Shown: piece after piece, positions 9,011 through 16,496 of the stretch | How positions within the stretch are numbered: the first letter of the stretch is position 1 | Layout: the number at the start of each line of letters is the position of its first letter | NCBI RefSeq assembly: GCF_028737265.1 | Contig: NZ_JAQZAK010000002.1 | Coordinates: 558,001 to 622,000 of the forward strand | Source: Actinomycetospora callitridis | Lineage (GTDB): Bacteria > Actinomycetota > Actinomycetes > Mycobacteriales > Pseudonocardiaceae | Reading direction: 5' to 3' | Length of the DNA stretch: 64,000 bases | Program-made: the position numbers and the translations under genes | Notes under the pieces: generated by a model | The model's database searches: none | Told to the model about the DNA's origin: nothing | Seen by the model: only the letters and a program-made list of their open reading frames with translations

Positions 9011-10590
9011 GCCTGCTCCCGGGGCGCTTCCGCGCCTCGTCCCGCCGTGACCTGGTCATCGGCGCCATCACGGTCGTCGGCGTCCTCGGGCTCGCGTTCG
9101 CGGCGCCCGACGACGTCGGCATCCTGCTGGCGGCGCTGGCCGTCGGGGCCGGGGTGGGCCTGCTGGCCCTGAGCAACCCGCTGCTGGCGCTGCTGCTGGT
9201 GTTCGTCTCGAGCTTCCTGCGCACCGCGCAGAAGGAGTTCGTCTCGATGGAGGCCCTGACCCCGGCGTTCTACGCGATGGTGCTCGCCCTCGCGCTCGCC
9301 GTGGCCCAGCGCGCCAAGCAGATGCCCCGGCTCGGGGTCATCGAGTGGCTGATGACGGTCTACGTCGTCTGGAACGTCCTCTCGATGTGGCTGCCGCACG
9401 AGTACGAGGCGATCGACCCGGTCACCGGCGCGTCCGTGGACGTCTGGCGCTGGATCTTCAGCGGTGTCCTGCTACCGATCGTGGTGTACATCGTCGCCAA
9501 GAGCGTCCTCGACGACGAGCGCTCCGTGCGCTATCTGCTGTGGACCACGGTCGCGATGGGCGCCTACTCGGCGTGGGTCAGCATCCTGCAGTTCCACGGG
9601 CCGAAGTCGCTGGTCTGGCCGTCGTACATCGTCGACTCGCCGAACTGGAAGGGCCGCGCGAACGGGGTGTTCAACCAGCCCGTCGTCAACGGGATGATCC
9701 TGGTCATCGCGTTCGTGGTCTGCCTGTTCCTGGCGTCGCGCCCGGACACCAAGAAGTGGATGCGCTGGGGCCTGTGGGCCCTCGCCGGGATCCTCGCCTA
9801 CTCGGTCTACCTCACCCACACCCGCGCCGCGCTGCTCGCGCTGGTCGTCGTGGTCGGGCTCGGCATCGTCTTCGCCGCCGGGTGGCGCCGCGCCTTCGTC
9901 GTCTCGGGTCTGCTCGGGCTCGCGGCCGTCGGGGCCAACGCGTCGACGTTCTTCTCGAGCGACCGGTCGGCCGGCGGTGTCGGTTCGTCGAACGAGGTCT
10001 ACGACCGGCTCAACATCATGGCCACGTCGCTGCGCGCGATCGGCGAGCACCCGTTCGTCGGCATCGGCATCGGCCGCTTCCAGGTCTACAACACCTACGA
10101 GCACGTCACGTGGTCGCAGGAGATCGACTGGAACCGCGGCCTCGGCATCATCTCGCACGAGAACGAGCTGGGGATCGGCGCCGAGCTCGGCATCCCGGGC
10201 CTGCTCATGTGGCTCGCGATCCTCGTGACGGTGTTCTGGGCGCTGTGGCGGGCGATGCACGACCTGCCGCGCGACACGTTCCTCGGCGCCCCGCTGGCCC
10301 TGGTCGGCGGGATGGCGATGACGGTCCTCGTGGTCAACGGCATCACCGTCGACCTGCGCGTCCTCGACTTCGCCAGCATGATCCCGTTCCTCTACGCCGG
10401 CATGGTCGTGGGTCAGCTCGACCGCTTCAACGCCGACCGGTTCACCGCCCGCCCGGGCGCGGCCGGAGGCGGACTGCCCGGCGGGATGACGCCCGACGAG
10501 GTCTCGGCCTGGTACGACGCGCACCCGCGGGACGAGGCCGGCAAGCCCGGCGACACCCGGGGGCGCGGTGGCCTCGTGGGGGCCCCGTGA
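9007..10590 (+). CDS. Wzy/O-antigen-ligase-like polysaccharide polymerase
   Basis: 527 residues with about ten to twelve hydrophobic segments. The large extracytoplasmic loop between late helices holds LNIMATSLRAIGEHPFVGIGIGRF-like sequence, the Wzy_C/ligase region, followed by ENELGIGAELGIPG. It would polymerise lipid-linked repeat units at the outer face of the membrane. The GTG start overlaps the Wzz-like stop (GTGA), so Wzz and Wzy are coupled, as expected for partners. The hydrophilic tail of about 60 residues after the last helix is cytoplasmic or surface-exposed. Ends in a GTGA junction with the next glycosyltransferase. Confidence 0.8.
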   Translation: MSLLPGRFRASSRRDLVIGAITVVGVLGLAFAAPDDVGILLAALAVGAGVGLLALSNPLLALLLVFVSSFLRTAQKEFVSMEALTPAFYAMVLALALAVAQRAKQMPRLGVIEWLMTVYVVWNVLSMWLPHEYEAIDPVTGASVDVWRWIFSGVLLPIVVYIVAKSVLDDERSVRYLLWTTVAMGAYSAWVSILQFHGPKSLVWPSYIVDSPNWKGRANGVFNQPVVNGMILVIAFVVCLFLASRPDTKKWMRWGLWALAGILAYSVYLTHTRAALLALVVVVGLGIVFAAGWRRAFVVSGLLGLAAVGANASTFFSSDRSAGGVGSSNEVYDRLNIMATSLRAIGEHPFVGIGIGRFQVYNTYEHVTWSQEIDWNRGLGIISHENELGIGAELGIPGLLMWLAILVTVFWALWRAMHDLPRDTFLGAPLALVGGMAMTVLVVNGITVDLRVLDFASMIPFLYAGMVVGQLDRFNADRFTARPGAAGGGLPGGMTPDEVSAWYDAHPRDEAGKPGDTRGRGGLVGAP

Positions 10591-11705
10591 CGCGTCGTCC
10601 GCCGCGCACCCTCTGGGTCTCCACCAGCACGACCACCCAGGGCGGCATCGCCACCTGCGTGCGGACGCTGTCGGCCACGGGGCTCTGGGAGCGGTGGGGC
10701 GTCCGGCACGTCGCCACGCACCGCGACGGCTCGTCGGCGACCAAGGCGCTGACGTTCGCCCGCGGCCTCGGGCGCTACACGGCCGAGATGATGCTGCGCC
10801 GGCCCGACCTGGTGCACATCCACATGTCGTCCGCCGGCAGCTTCGTGCGCAAGGCCGCGCTGGCCTGGCTCGCGTACCTGCTGCGCGTGCCGGTGGTGCT
10901 GCACGTGCACTCGGGGCGCTTCCACCTCTTCCACGACCGCGCGCCCGCGCCGCTGCGCCGGGTCATCGCCGCGACGCTGACGCGCGCCGACGTGGTGATC
11001 GCGCTCGGCGAGCTGATGCGCAGCCGGCTCGCCGCGATCGCCCCGGGCGCCCGCCTCACCTCGCTGCCCAACCCCGTCCCGATCTCCCCGGTCACCCGGC
11101 GGCCCGCGGGCGCGGCGCCGCACGTGGTGTTCCTCGGGCGCATCTGGGACAAGAAGGGCGCGTTCGCGCTGCTCGAGGCCTGGGCCAAGGTCGGCGCGGG
11201 CAGCGGCCACCTCACGATGGCCGGCGACGGCGAGCACGAGCGGGCGCGCACGACGGCCCGCGAGCTGGGCGTGGCCGACTCGGTGACCGTGCACGACTGG
11301 CTCTCGACCGCACAGGTGGACGAGCTGCTCGCCGACGCCGACGTCCTCGCGCTGCCCTCGGAGAACGAGGGCCAGCCGATGGTCGTGCTCGAGGCCATGT
11401 CGCGCGGGCTCGCCGTGCTCGCGACGCGGGTCGGCGGGATCCCCGAGATCGTCTCCGACGGCGTCGAGGGGCTGCTCGTGCCGTCGCACGACGCGGGGGC
11501 ACTCGCCGACGCGCTCGGCGACCTGCTCGCCGACGAGGGCCGCCGGCGGGCGCTGGGCGAGGCCGGTGCGGCCCGGGCCCGCGCCGAGTTCGCCGCCGAC
11601 GCCGTGGCGGCGCGCATCGAGGGCATCTATCACGAGGTCCTGTCCGGGCGCGGACAGAGGGCTCGGGGGCCCGTGTCGTCCCCCTCGCTACGCTCAGGTA
11701 CATGA
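10587..11705 (+). CDS. Glycosyltransferase family 4
   Basis: 372 residues. GT-B enzyme with TTQGGIATCV near the N terminus (acceptor-side glycine loop), FLGRIWDKKG at the start of the C-terminal domain, and LALPSENEGQPMVVLEAM, the classical E-x7-E donor-binding motif. The GTG start overlaps the polymerase stop. It would transfer one sugar during repeat-unit assembly. Donor unknown. Confidence 0.82.
   Translation: MTRRPPRTLWVSTSTTTQGGIATCVRTLSATGLWERWGVRHVATHRDGSSATKALTFARGLGRYTAEMMLRRPDLVHIHMSSAGSFVRKAALAWLAYLLRVPVVLHVHSGRFHLFHDRAPAPLRRVIAATLTRADVVIALGELMRSRLAAIAPGARLTSLPNPVPISPVTRRPAGAAPHVVFLGRIWDKKGAFALLEAWAKVGAGSGHLTMAGDGEHERARTTARELGVADSVTVHDWLSTAQVDELLADADVLALPSENEGQPMVVLEAMSRGLAVLATRVGGIPEIVSDGVEGLLVPSHDAGALADALGDLLADEGRRRALGEAGAARARAEFAADAVAARIEGIYHEVLSGRGQRARGPVSSPSLRSGT
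11689..11694 (+). promoter_or_regulatory. -10 element (TACGCT) 7 bases before a mini-ORF ATG
   Basis: TACGCT at the end of the preceding glycosyltransferase gene is followed by 7 bases and an ATG at 11702. The geometry matches the leaderless starts elsewhere in the window. Confidence 0.4.
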
Positions 11706-11728
11706 TCGACGGAACGGTCACGCAGTGA
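11702..11728 (+). CDS. Possible leaderless 8-residue leader peptide coupled to the next gene
   Basis: ATG at 11702 encodes MIDGTVTQ and ends with TGA at 11726-11728, which overlaps the GTG start (11725) of the downstream glycosyltransferase in a GTGA junction. The upstream TACGCT box and 7-base spacing make it a candidate leaderless leader ORF that delivers ribosomes to the next gene. Seen: sequence and geometry. Inferred: that it is translated. It may be chance. Confidence 0.3.
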   Translation: MIDGTVTQ

Positions 11729-12927
11729 GACGGCCCCGACGTCCGGTGCAGACCGAGGGCCCGCTGCGGGTCCTGTTCGTCGTCCCGCACATGGCCGTCG
11801 GCGGGGCCGAGCGCCACGTCGCCACGCTGCTCACCGGGTTCGACCCCGAGCGCTTCGCCGGCTCGCTGCTCTGTCTCCAGCAGCAGGGCGGCCCGGGCAC
11901 CGACCTGGCCACCGTCCGGGACGCCGGCCTGCCCACCGTCGAGCTGCACCGCGGCAAGCGCAACGTGCCCGGCCTGCTCGTCGACCTCGTGCGCCACCTG
12001 CGCCGCGAGCGTCCCGACGTCGTGATCCTGCGCGGCTTCAACGCCGAGACCCTGGGCCGCATCGCGGGCGTGCTGGCCGGTGTGCCGCGCCTCGCGGTGT
12101 GGGTGCACAACTGCGGCGACGTCGTCCCGCACAGCCGCCTGCGCCGCACCGTCGACGGGGTGCTGGCCAAGGTCACCGACGCCGTCTACGGCGTCGCCCA
12201 CGCCCAGACGCCCTACATCACCGGCGAGCTCGGCCACGACGCCGACAAGGTCCGCATCGTGCACAACGGCACCCAGCTCGGGTTCACGACGCCGGAGGCC
12301 TCGGGCCGCGACACCACGCTCGCGCACGAGCTGGGCATCGCCGACGACGAGCTGGTCATCGGCACCGCGGCGGTCATGCGCCCGGAGAAGGACCAGGCCA
12401 CGCTGCTGCGGGCCTTCCGGCGGGTGGCCGACGCGCGCACCGACGTGAAGCTCCTGCTCGCCGGCGACGGCCGCGAGCGCCCCCGCCTCGAGGCGCTGGT
12501 CGACGAGCTGGGCCTGCGCGAGCGGGTGCTGTTCCTGGGCCACCGCGACGACGTGCCGCGCCTGCTGCGGGTGTTCGACGTCTTCACGCTCAGCAGCAAG
12601 ACCGTCGAGTGCTTCCCGATGTCGGTGCTCGAGGCGATGAGCGCCTCGCTGCCGGCGGTGTGCACCGCGGTCGGCGGGGTGCCCGAGATGATCGAGGACG
12701 GCGTCACCGGCCGCGTCGTGCCCCGCGAGGACCCCGAGGCGCTGGCCGCCGCGTTCCTCGACGTGCTGGGCGACCCGGCCCGCGCCCGCGCCATGGGGCT
12801 CGCGGGCCGCCGCCGGGTGCGCGAGGAGTTCACCCTGCGGCGCTCGATCGACCGCGCGCAGGCCGTCATCGAGGAGACCGCCGGGCGCCCCGTGCGGGAG
12901 ACCGATGCCCTCGCCGCCGGGCGCTGA
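11725..12927 (+). CDS. Glycosyltransferase family 4
   Basis: 400 residues. The acceptor loop PHMAVGGAERH lies near residue 22; the donor domain has VMRPEKDQATLLRAF and TVECFPMSVLEAMSASLP with the E-x7-E motif. The frame is open further upstream inside the previous gene, so the start is a choice: GTG 11725 gives a normal N terminus and forms a GTGA junction with the mini-ORF. It overlaps the next gene by 23 bases. Confidence 0.8.
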   Translation: MRRPRRPVQTEGPLRVLFVVPHMAVGGAERHVATLLTGFDPERFAGSLLCLQQQGGPGTDLATVRDAGLPTVELHRGKRNVPGLLVDLVRHLRRERPDVVILRGFNAETLGRIAGVLAGVPRLAVWVHNCGDVVPHSRLRRTVDGVLAKVTDAVYGVAHAQTPYITGELGHDADKVRIVHNGTQLGFTTPEASGRDTTLAHELGIADDELVIGTAAVMRPEKDQATLLRAFRRVADARTDVKLLLAGDGRERPRLEALVDELGLRERVLFLGHRDDVPRLLRVFDVFTLSSKTVECFPMSVLEAMSASLPAVCTAVGGVPEMIEDGVTGRVVPREDPEALAAAFLDVLGDPARARAMGLAGRRRVREEFTLRRSIDRAQAVIEETAGRPVRETDALAAGR

Positions 12928-14077
12928 GGCCGGCCCGCACGGGCCGGTCCGGGTCACCCTCGTCCTCGACGTCGCCGCGGTCGGCGGCGCCGAGACCGTC
13001 CTGCGCAACACGTTCGGTCACCTCGACCCCAGCCGGGTCGTCACCGACGTCGTCTGCCTGCGCGAGGCCGGACCGCTGGCCGACGACTTCCGCGCCGTGA
13101 CCGACGGGGTGACGACGCTGCCCCGCGGGGGTCGTTTGGACCGTGCCGGGCTCGGCCGCATCCCCCGGCTCGCCGCGCACTTCCGGCGCCGCCGCACCGA
13201 CGTCGTCGTCGTCTCGCACCACCACCGCGCGGCGCTGACGCTCGCGCGGATCGCGGCGGTCCTGGCGGGGGCCCGGTCGGTCGTCGCCGCCCACGACATG
13301 GACCTCACCCGCGTCGGGTCCCGCGTCCTGCCGCGGTACGTCGTCGAGACGCTGTTCCTGAGCTCGGGGCTGGCGCTGCTCGCCCCCAGCCAGGGCCGCT
13401 ACCTGCACGAGGAGGAGGGCGTCGGCGCCTCCTGGCGCAGCCGGGCGCGCGAGTACGTCGTCCCCAACGGGATCCCGGCGCCCGAGCCCGTGCCGCCGGG
13501 GCGCCGCGCCGAGGTGCGCGCCGAGCTGGGCGTCGCCGACGACGACGTCGTGGTGCTCATGGTCGCGCGGCTGAGCCGCCAGAAGGCCCACGACGTCATG
13601 TTCGACGCGATCGCCCGCGCCGACCGCCCGAACCTCCGGCTGGTCGTCGTCGGGGACGGCAAGCGGCGCGAGGAGCTCGAGGCGCTCGTCGCGGAGCGGG
13701 GCCTGGAGAAGGCGGTGACGTTCCTCGGGCTGCGCCGCGACGTCCCGCGCCTGCTCGCGGGCGGCGACGTGTTCGCGCTGTCCTCGGTGCACGAGGGCGT
13801 CCCGATCTCGGTGATCGAGGCGATGACCGCGGGGCTGCCGGTGGTGGCCACCGACGTCGGCGCGCTGCGCGACCAGGTCACCGAGGGCGTCGACGGCTTC
13901 CTCGTCCCCTCCGGCGACGCCGAGGGGCTCGCCGAGCGCCTCGCGCGGCTCGCCGACGACCCCGCACTGCGCGCCGAGCTCGGGCGTCGCGCGCAGGAGC
14001 GTGCCCGCGCCGAGTTCACCGTCGAGAACACCGCCGCGGCGTTCACCGAGATGGTCGAGTCGGTGGCCCGGCGCTAG
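12905..14077 (+). CDS. Glycosyltransferase family 4
   Basis: 390 residues, GT-B fold. VAAVGGAETVLRN near residue 24 is the acceptor-side loop; VARLSRQKAHD opens the donor domain; SSVHEGVPISVIEAM is the donor-binding E-x7-E motif. The overlap with the preceding glycosyltransferase (23 bases) and similar size suggest they arose by duplication and act in the same pathway. Last gene of this tightly packed run; a hairpin follows. Confidence 0.82.
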   Translation: MPSPPGAEAGPHGPVRVTLVLDVAAVGGAETVLRNTFGHLDPSRVVTDVVCLREAGPLADDFRAVTDGVTTLPRGGRLDRAGLGRIPRLAAHFRRRRTDVVVVSHHHRAALTLARIAAVLAGARSVVAAHDMDLTRVGSRVLPRYVVETLFLSSGLALLAPSQGRYLHEEEGVGASWRSRAREYVVPNGIPAPEPVPPGRRAEVRAELGVADDDVVVLMVARLSRQKAHDVMFDAIARADRPNLRLVVVGDGKRREELEALVAERGLEKAVTFLGLRRDVPRLLAGGDVFALSSVHEGVPISVIEAMTAGLPVVATDVGALRDQVTEGVDGFLVPSGDAEGLAERLARLADDPALRAELGRRAQERARAEFTVENTAAAFTEMVESVARR

Positions 14078-14107
14078 CGGGGTCTTGGGGCGAACGGCCG
14101 GTTTGGA

Positions 14108-14126
14108 GCGAACGGGCGGTTCGCTG
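14108..14126. repeat. Short perfect inverted repeat (7-bp arms, 5-base spacer)
   Basis: AGCGAAC, GGGCG, GTTCGCT. It lies 30 bases after the glycosyltransferase stop and overlaps the start of a 31-bp motif that also occurs near 54.3 kb. It could be a weak terminator or an operator; no T-run follows. Confidence 0.4.
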
Positions 14127-14151
14127 CTTCTAAGCGCGCGAACTCCCCGTT
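14121..14151 (+). repeat. 31-bp dispersed upstream motif, copy 1
   Basis: Begins TCGCTGCTTC and ends CGAACTCCCCGTT. It matches the reverse complement of 54272-54302 at 28 of 31 positions. It lies 60 bases upstream of the heparinase-like gene and points in the same direction as that gene, as copy 2 does relative to the ABC-F gene. Possible operator or shared leader element; function unknown. Confidence 0.55.
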
Positions 14152-14198
14152 GATCACGCCGCTCGGGGCCCCGACGGGACCACGTTCGTGGCTCCGCC

Positions 14199-14204
14199 TA
14201 CCGT
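14199..14204 (+). promoter_or_regulatory. -10 element (TACCGT), leaderless start
   Basis: TACCGT is followed by 6 bases and the ATG of the heparinase-like gene at 14211. Confidence 0.5.
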
Positions 14205-14210
14205 TTCCCC

Positions 14211-16367
14211 ATGCCCGGTCTGCGCTCACTCGCCCCGGCCAAGCTCACCTGGTACGCCCGGCGGCTGCAGTCGATGGGCCCGCGCGAGGTCGCGGACCGC
14301 GCGCTGACGGTCGGCGCGACGGCCGCCCGCCGGGTCACCGGGGACCGCGAGCCTGACGACGCCACGTTGCTGGGACGCGCCGACCCCGACTGGGCGGCCC
14401 TGCTCGGCGACTTCCGGGCCGACACCGGGCGCCCCGTCCTGCTCGACCGGGACACCGCGGCCACCGTCGCCGCCGCGCACCCCGGGGCGGTCAAGGAGCT
14501 GCTCGCCGCGGCGGACCGCGTCCTCGAGCACCGGTTCACGTTCTTCGCGCACCCCGAGGCCCACTACCCGGGCCCGATCGACTGGTCGTACGACCCGCTC
14601 TCGGGCGTGCACTGGCCCGATCTGCCGTCGCACGCGATCAACCACCGCGCCGGGCACGGCGACCCCAAGTGGATCTGGGAGCTCAACCGGCTCCAGCACC
14701 TCCCCTGGCTCGCCCAGGCCTGGCTCCTGACCGGCGACGAGCGCTACGGCACCGAGGCCCTCGACCAGCTCGACGCCTGGATCACCGCCAACCCGCCCGG
14801 GCGCGGCATCGCCTGGCGCGGGGCGTTCGAGGTGGGCGTGCGGGCGATCTCGGTGCTCGTCGCCCTCCAGGGCCTCGCCGACCACCCGGCGCTGACCCCC
14901 GAGCGCTACGCCCGGGCGGTGCGCATGCTCGCCGCCGGCGCCCGGCGCTGCTGGCGCGACCGCTCGAAGCACAGCTCGGCGAACAACCACCTCGTCGGCG
15001 AGCTCGCCGGCCTCGCGACGGTGGCGATCCTGCTGCCGGAGCTCGCCGCATCGGCGCGCTGGGAGCGCGACGCCGTCGCCGCCCTCGCCGTCGAGGCCGA
15101 CCGCCAGATCCTCCCCGACGGCGTGGGCGCCGAGCAGGCCGTCGGCTACCAGGTCTTCACCGCCGAGCTGCTCGCCGTCGTGGCGCTGCTGCGCCGCCTG
15201 CGGCCCGCGCACGTCCCGGCGCCGCCGGACGGGACGCTGCTCGCGGCGCTCGGGCGGTCGGCGGCGCACCTCGCCGACCTCGTCGGCACCGACGACCCCA
15301 CCCCGCGCACGGGTGACGACGACGAGGGCTTCGCGCTGCGCCTCGACCCGGCCCCGACCCGCGAGGTCCGCCCGCACCTCGCGCTCGCCGCCGCCCTCAC
15401 CGGCCTCCCGGCCGCCCGCCGCGCGGGCACGACCGACCTCACCTCGGCGTGGATCGCGACCCGCCTGGGCGCGGACTCCCGCGCCGACCTCGCCTGGGAG
15501 CCCGGGTCCGCGTACGCCCCCGACGGCGGACTGGTGATCCTGCGCACGGGGCGGCGCCGGGTGACCGTCGACGTCGGCCCGCTCGGATACCTGGCGATCG
15601 CGGCCCACGGGCACGCCGACGCGCTGGCCGTCGGGCTCGCCGTCGACGGCCACGACCTCGTCGGCGACCCGGGCACCGGCAGCTACTTCGCCCACCCGCA
15701 GTGGCGCACCGCGCACCGCAGCACCCGCGCGCACGCCACCGTCGCCGTCGACGACGCCGACCAGTCGGTGATGGGCGGACCGTTCCTCTGGACCGAGCAC
15801 GCGACGGTCCGCGTGCACGGTGTCGACCTCCCCGCCGGGCGCGTCGACGCCGAGCACGACGGCTACCGGCGCCTGCCGTCGCCCGTGACCCACCGCCGCG
15901 TCGTCGACGCCCCGCCGGACGACGACGTGGTGCTGGTGGTGGATGTGCTCAGCGAGGCCTGTCCCGCCCGCACCACGTGGCCGCTGCACCCGGACCTGAC
16001 GGTCGACGAGAGGGCCGACGACACCACCGACGGCACCACCGTCGTGGCCCGCCGCGGCGGCGACGCGGTCCTGCGGATCCTCACCGCCGCGACGGCACCG
16101 CTGACCGGATGGCGCCTGTACGGGGGCGACGAGGGGGCCGGCGAGCTGGGCTGGTGGTCCGACCGCCTCGAGGCGCGCCGGCCGTGCTGGTTCGTCGGCG
16201 CGCAGGTCGCCCCGGTCGCCGGACCCGTGGTCGTCGCCACCCTCCTGGCCGCGGGCGCGGCCGAGCACGTCGACGCCCCGGCGATCGAGACCGGTGCCGA
16301 CGGCACGGTCCGCGTGCGGTGGCGCGGCACCTCGGGCCCGCGGGAGACGGTCGTCGGTGCCCCCTGA
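14211..16367 (+). CDS. Heparinase II/III-like polysaccharide lyase-fold protein
   Basis: 718 residues. An N-terminal alpha/alpha toroid (about residues 60-400) has WELNRLQHLPWLAQAW and SSANNHLVGE, then a beta-sandwich heparinase II/III domain begins near YLAIAAHGHADALAVGL and continues through DPGTGSYFAHPQWR. These are the family hallmarks, including the tyrosine/histidine-bearing HGHAD segment. No signal peptide is visible, so it may act in the cytoplasm or on material at the membrane. Such proteins are common in actinobacterial and proteobacterial polysaccharide loci and may trim or edit uronic-acid polymers. Start fixed by the leaderless -10 geometry. Confidence 0.82.
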   Translation: MPGLRSLAPAKLTWYARRLQSMGPREVADRALTVGATAARRVTGDREPDDATLLGRADPDWAALLGDFRADTGRPVLLDRDTAATVAAAHPGAVKELLAAADRVLEHRFTFFAHPEAHYPGPIDWSYDPLSGVHWPDLPSHAINHRAGHGDPKWIWELNRLQHLPWLAQAWLLTGDERYGTEALDQLDAWITANPPGRGIAWRGAFEVGVRAISVLVALQGLADHPALTPERYARAVRMLAAGARRCWRDRSKHSSANNHLVGELAGLATVAILLPELAASARWERDAVAALAVEADRQILPDGVGAEQAVGYQVFTAELLAVVALLRRLRPAHVPAPPDGTLLAALGRSAAHLADLVGTDDPTPRTGDDDEGFALRLDPAPTREVRPHLALAAALTGLPAARRAGTTDLTSAWIATRLGADSRADLAWEPGSAYAPDGGLVILRTGRRRVTVDVGPLGYLAIAAHGHADALAVGLAVDGHDLVGDPGTGSYFAHPQWRTAHRSTRAHATVAVDDADQSVMGGPFLWTEHATVRVHGVDLPAGRVDAEHDGYRRLPSPVTHRRVVDAPPDDDVVLVVDVLSEACPARTTWPLHPDLTVDERADDTTDGTTVVARRGGDAVLRILTAATAPLTGWRLYGGDEGAGELGWWSDRLEARRPCWFVGAQVAPVAGPVVVATLLAAGAAEHVDAPAIETGADGTVRVRWRGTSGPRETVVGAP

Positions 16368-16415
16368 CGGGCGCGGGGCACACCGCGGGATCCGGGAGCG
16401 TCCTCCCGGCCCCGA

Positions 16416-16421
16416 TACGAT
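16416..16421 (+). promoter_or_regulatory. Candidate -10 (TACGAT) for the first flippase gene
   Basis: TACGAT lies 76 bases before the flippase ATG. A 26-codon open frame starting inside it (16420) ends in an ATGA overlap with the flippase start at 16497-16500, but lacks its own leaderless geometry. Confidence 0.35.
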
Positions 16422-16496
16422 GGGGTGCCACGTCCGTGCCGGGCGCGGCGCCGCGGGATCGTCCGGTCCCGGGGTCACGACGGCGATGACAGGTCC

